Source of the DNA: Brachybacterium huguangmaarense
GTDB taxonomy: Bacteria; Actinomycetota; Actinomycetes; Actinomycetales; Dermabacteraceae
DNA: 64,000 bases
Assembly (NCBI RefSeq): GCF_025725725.1
Contig: NZ_CP107020.1
Coordinates: forward strand, 930,001-994,000
Reading direction: 5' to 3'
Shown here: positions 60,367 through 64,000 of the stretch, one piece after another
How the letters are laid out: each line of letters starts with the position of its first letter
Numbering within the stretch: position 1 is the first letter of the stretch
Position numbers and translations under genes: made by a program
The notes under the pieces: model-generated
The model's database searches: none
Seen by the model: the letters and a program-made list of their open reading frames with translations, nothing else
Told to the model about the DNA's origin: nothing

Positions 60367-60825
60367 TCAGCGGGCGGACACGGCCGGGACGGCGCCGGTG
60401 TCGGTGCCGAGGGCGCTCGTGCCGTACTCGCGGTGATGGTGGGGGGTGGTGGCGGTGGGGTCCTCGGCATCGTTCTGACGGGCGATGTCGCGGGCGAGCG
60501 CCGCGATGAGCGGGGTCAGCATCGCGTCGAGGTCCTCCGAGCGGCCGGTCGCGGCCGGCTCCGGGGTCTCCTCGGGGGCGGGAGCGGGGCGCGGGGTGAT
60601 GTACCCGGCCTGGACCATGTGCTTCTGGAGGGCGAGCGCGAACACGATCACGCCGGCGAGGCCGACCACGGCCAGCGGGATGCCGGTCCACACGTTGGTC
60701 AGGGTGTTGTCGGTCCAGTCCGCGTCCTGGGGCTGGAAGCCGAGGGCGAAGGGGGACAGGACCAGCCAGAGTCCTGCGAGCAGGGCGAGGAGCGAGACGG
60801 TCGCTCCCACGAGACGTCGAGTCAT
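60367..60825 (-). CDS. SPW-repeat-like membrane protein (first of pair)
   Basis: A 152-residue protein. Helices TVSLLALLAGLWLVLSPFALGF and WTGIPLAVVGLAGVIVFALAL surround the QPQDADWTDNTLTNVWTG loop typical of SPW/SPF-type repeats. A cytoplasmic tail (about 75-152) contains a MLTPLIAALARDIARQNDAE helix and a HHHREYG stretch. AAAGGAAAT precedes the ATG. It lies 23 bases after the MFS gene, so the two are co-transcribed. Possible role as an efflux partner is inference from context only. Confidence 0.7.
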   Translation of the reverse strand: MTRRLVGATVSLLALLAGLWLVLSPFALGFQPQDADWTDNTLTNVWTGIPLAVVGLAGVIVFALALQKHMVQAGYITPRPAPAPEETPEPAATGRSEDLDAMLTPLIAALARDIARQNDAEDPTATTPHHHREYGTSALGTDTGAVPAVSAR

Positions 60826-60848
60826 GGGATTTCCTTTCGAGGGGCCGC

Positions 60849-63495
<2,647 letters not shown>

Positions 63496-63563
63496 CGAAC
63501 GTCTGGTGCGTCACGCCCGGCAGGCTCGGGCGTCAGGGGGCCGCGGCGTGCGCGGCGCCGCGA

Positions 63564-63851
63564 TCAGGAGGCGACGAGATCCTGGTAGTCGGGGTGCTTG
63601 TCGATCCAGGCCGCGACGAAGGAGCAGCGCGGCTCGACGGCGAGGGCGCCGTCGGCGCGCACCTGGTCGAGCGCATGGCGGATGATCGCCCCGCCCACGC
63701 CCCGTCCCACGTACTCGGGGAAGACCTTCGTGTGCGGGAAGATCACGGTGCCGCCCACGCGCTGGTACTCGGCGTAGCCGGCGAGCTTGCCGTCGATGTC
63801 GCCTTCGAAGCGGCTCGCGTCCTTGTTGTCGGTGACCACGACGTCGGCCAT
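63564..63851 (-). CDS. GNAT-fold N-acetyltransferase-like protein (YidJ/NATD1 type)
   Basis: A 95-residue protein of the small GNAT-like family (Gtn/NATD1, DUF of YjdJ type). Visible are SRFEGDIDGKLAGYAEYQRV, then TVIFPHTKVFPEYVGRGVGGAIIRHALDQV, where the GRGVGG is the acetyl-CoA loop. The end PRCSFVAAWIDKHPDYQDLV is typical. The substrate is unknown. It stands alone between the efflux operon and the window end. AGGAGGAC precedes the ATG. Confidence 0.88.
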   Translation of the reverse strand: MADVVVTDNKDASRFEGDIDGKLAGYAEYQRVGGTVIFPHTKVFPEYVGRGVGGAIIRHALDQVRADGALAVEPRCSFVAAWIDKHPDYQDLVAS

Positions 63852-63983
63852 GGGGTCCTCCTGAGCGGTGGCGAGGGGGCGACGGCGCTCGTGGCCGTCG
63901 CCACATGACGTTCCCTACGATAGGCGCGCTCGCCGGAGGTGGCCGGGACGGTCAGGGGGCGGTCCGGGCGCGATACTGGATCC

Positions 63984-64000
63984 ATGCCCGGACCCGAACG
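63984..64000 (+). CDS. Possible start of a rightward gene (cut off by the window)
   Basis: An ATG followed by CCCGGACCCGAACG reads MPGPE before the window ends. A GATACT -10-like stretch lies about nine bases upstream, which would suit a leaderless start. Too short to identify. Confidence 0.25.

Overview
The window is high-GC DNA with actinobacterial gene order around the chromosomal replication origin. It reads rpmH-rnpA-yidD-yidC-jag-rsmG-parA-parB on one side of dnaA and dnaN-recF-dciA-gyrB-gyrA-DUF3566-tRNA-Ile-DLW39-tRNA-Ala on the other. The DLW-39 peptide, DUF3566, DUF6049, the separate MurJ-linked pseudokinase and the base composition suggest a member of the Micrococcales. Dermabacteraceae/Brachybacterium is my best guess, as an inference from gene content rather than a database match.

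Region 1 to 8.1 kb is accessory. It holds oxidative-stress and detoxification genes (an NADP oxidoreductase, a frameshifted DJ-1/PfpI gene, an aldehyde dehydrogenase, an ohr/ohrR pair with a clear operator, and DoxX). These are followed by a frameshifted, 5'-truncated formamidase, an IS3-family element that has itself been hit by an internally deleted ISL3 element, and the 3' remnant of a large serine recombinase that runs into tRNA-Ala. This looks like the decayed end of an integrated island.

Region 8.1 to 30.2 kb is the conserved origin core: gyrase, an anthranilate/aminodeoxychorismate synthase pair, dciA, recF, dnaN, the dnaN-dnaA spacer (probable oriC), dnaA, and the rpmH to parB run. 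ParB is unusually long because of a disordered linker of about 380 residues.

Region 30.2 to 33.0 kb is a 2.8-kb gene-free interval holding at least 17 parS-like 14-mers packed in 1.8 kb, none matching the canonical consensus exactly, followed by DnaA boxes. It is the most striking feature of the window: a centromere-like array beside parB.

Region 33.0 to 48.9 kb carries a leftward envelope/redox run (DUF6049, murJ, a pseudokinase with a discoidin-like tail, a membrane protein, trxB, a thioredoxin-like protein lacking the first active-site Cys). Divergent from it are cca, a class A penicillin-binding protein, and the rpsF-ssb-rpsR-rplI operon.

Region 48.9 to 64 kb is more variable. It holds a DUF559 endonuclease-like gene bracketed by two related giant hairpins in opposite orientation, a MarR-MFS pair with a textbook operator, an amino-acid permease, a lipoprotein, and tRNA-Leu. 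After these come a PRC-barrel/holin/DUF3618/DUF4235/YihY envelope-stress-like cluster whose promoters share a TACGNNGTAA motif with an adjacent TetR gene, and a TetR-MFS-SPW-SPW efflux operon. Strong hairpin terminators separate most of these units.
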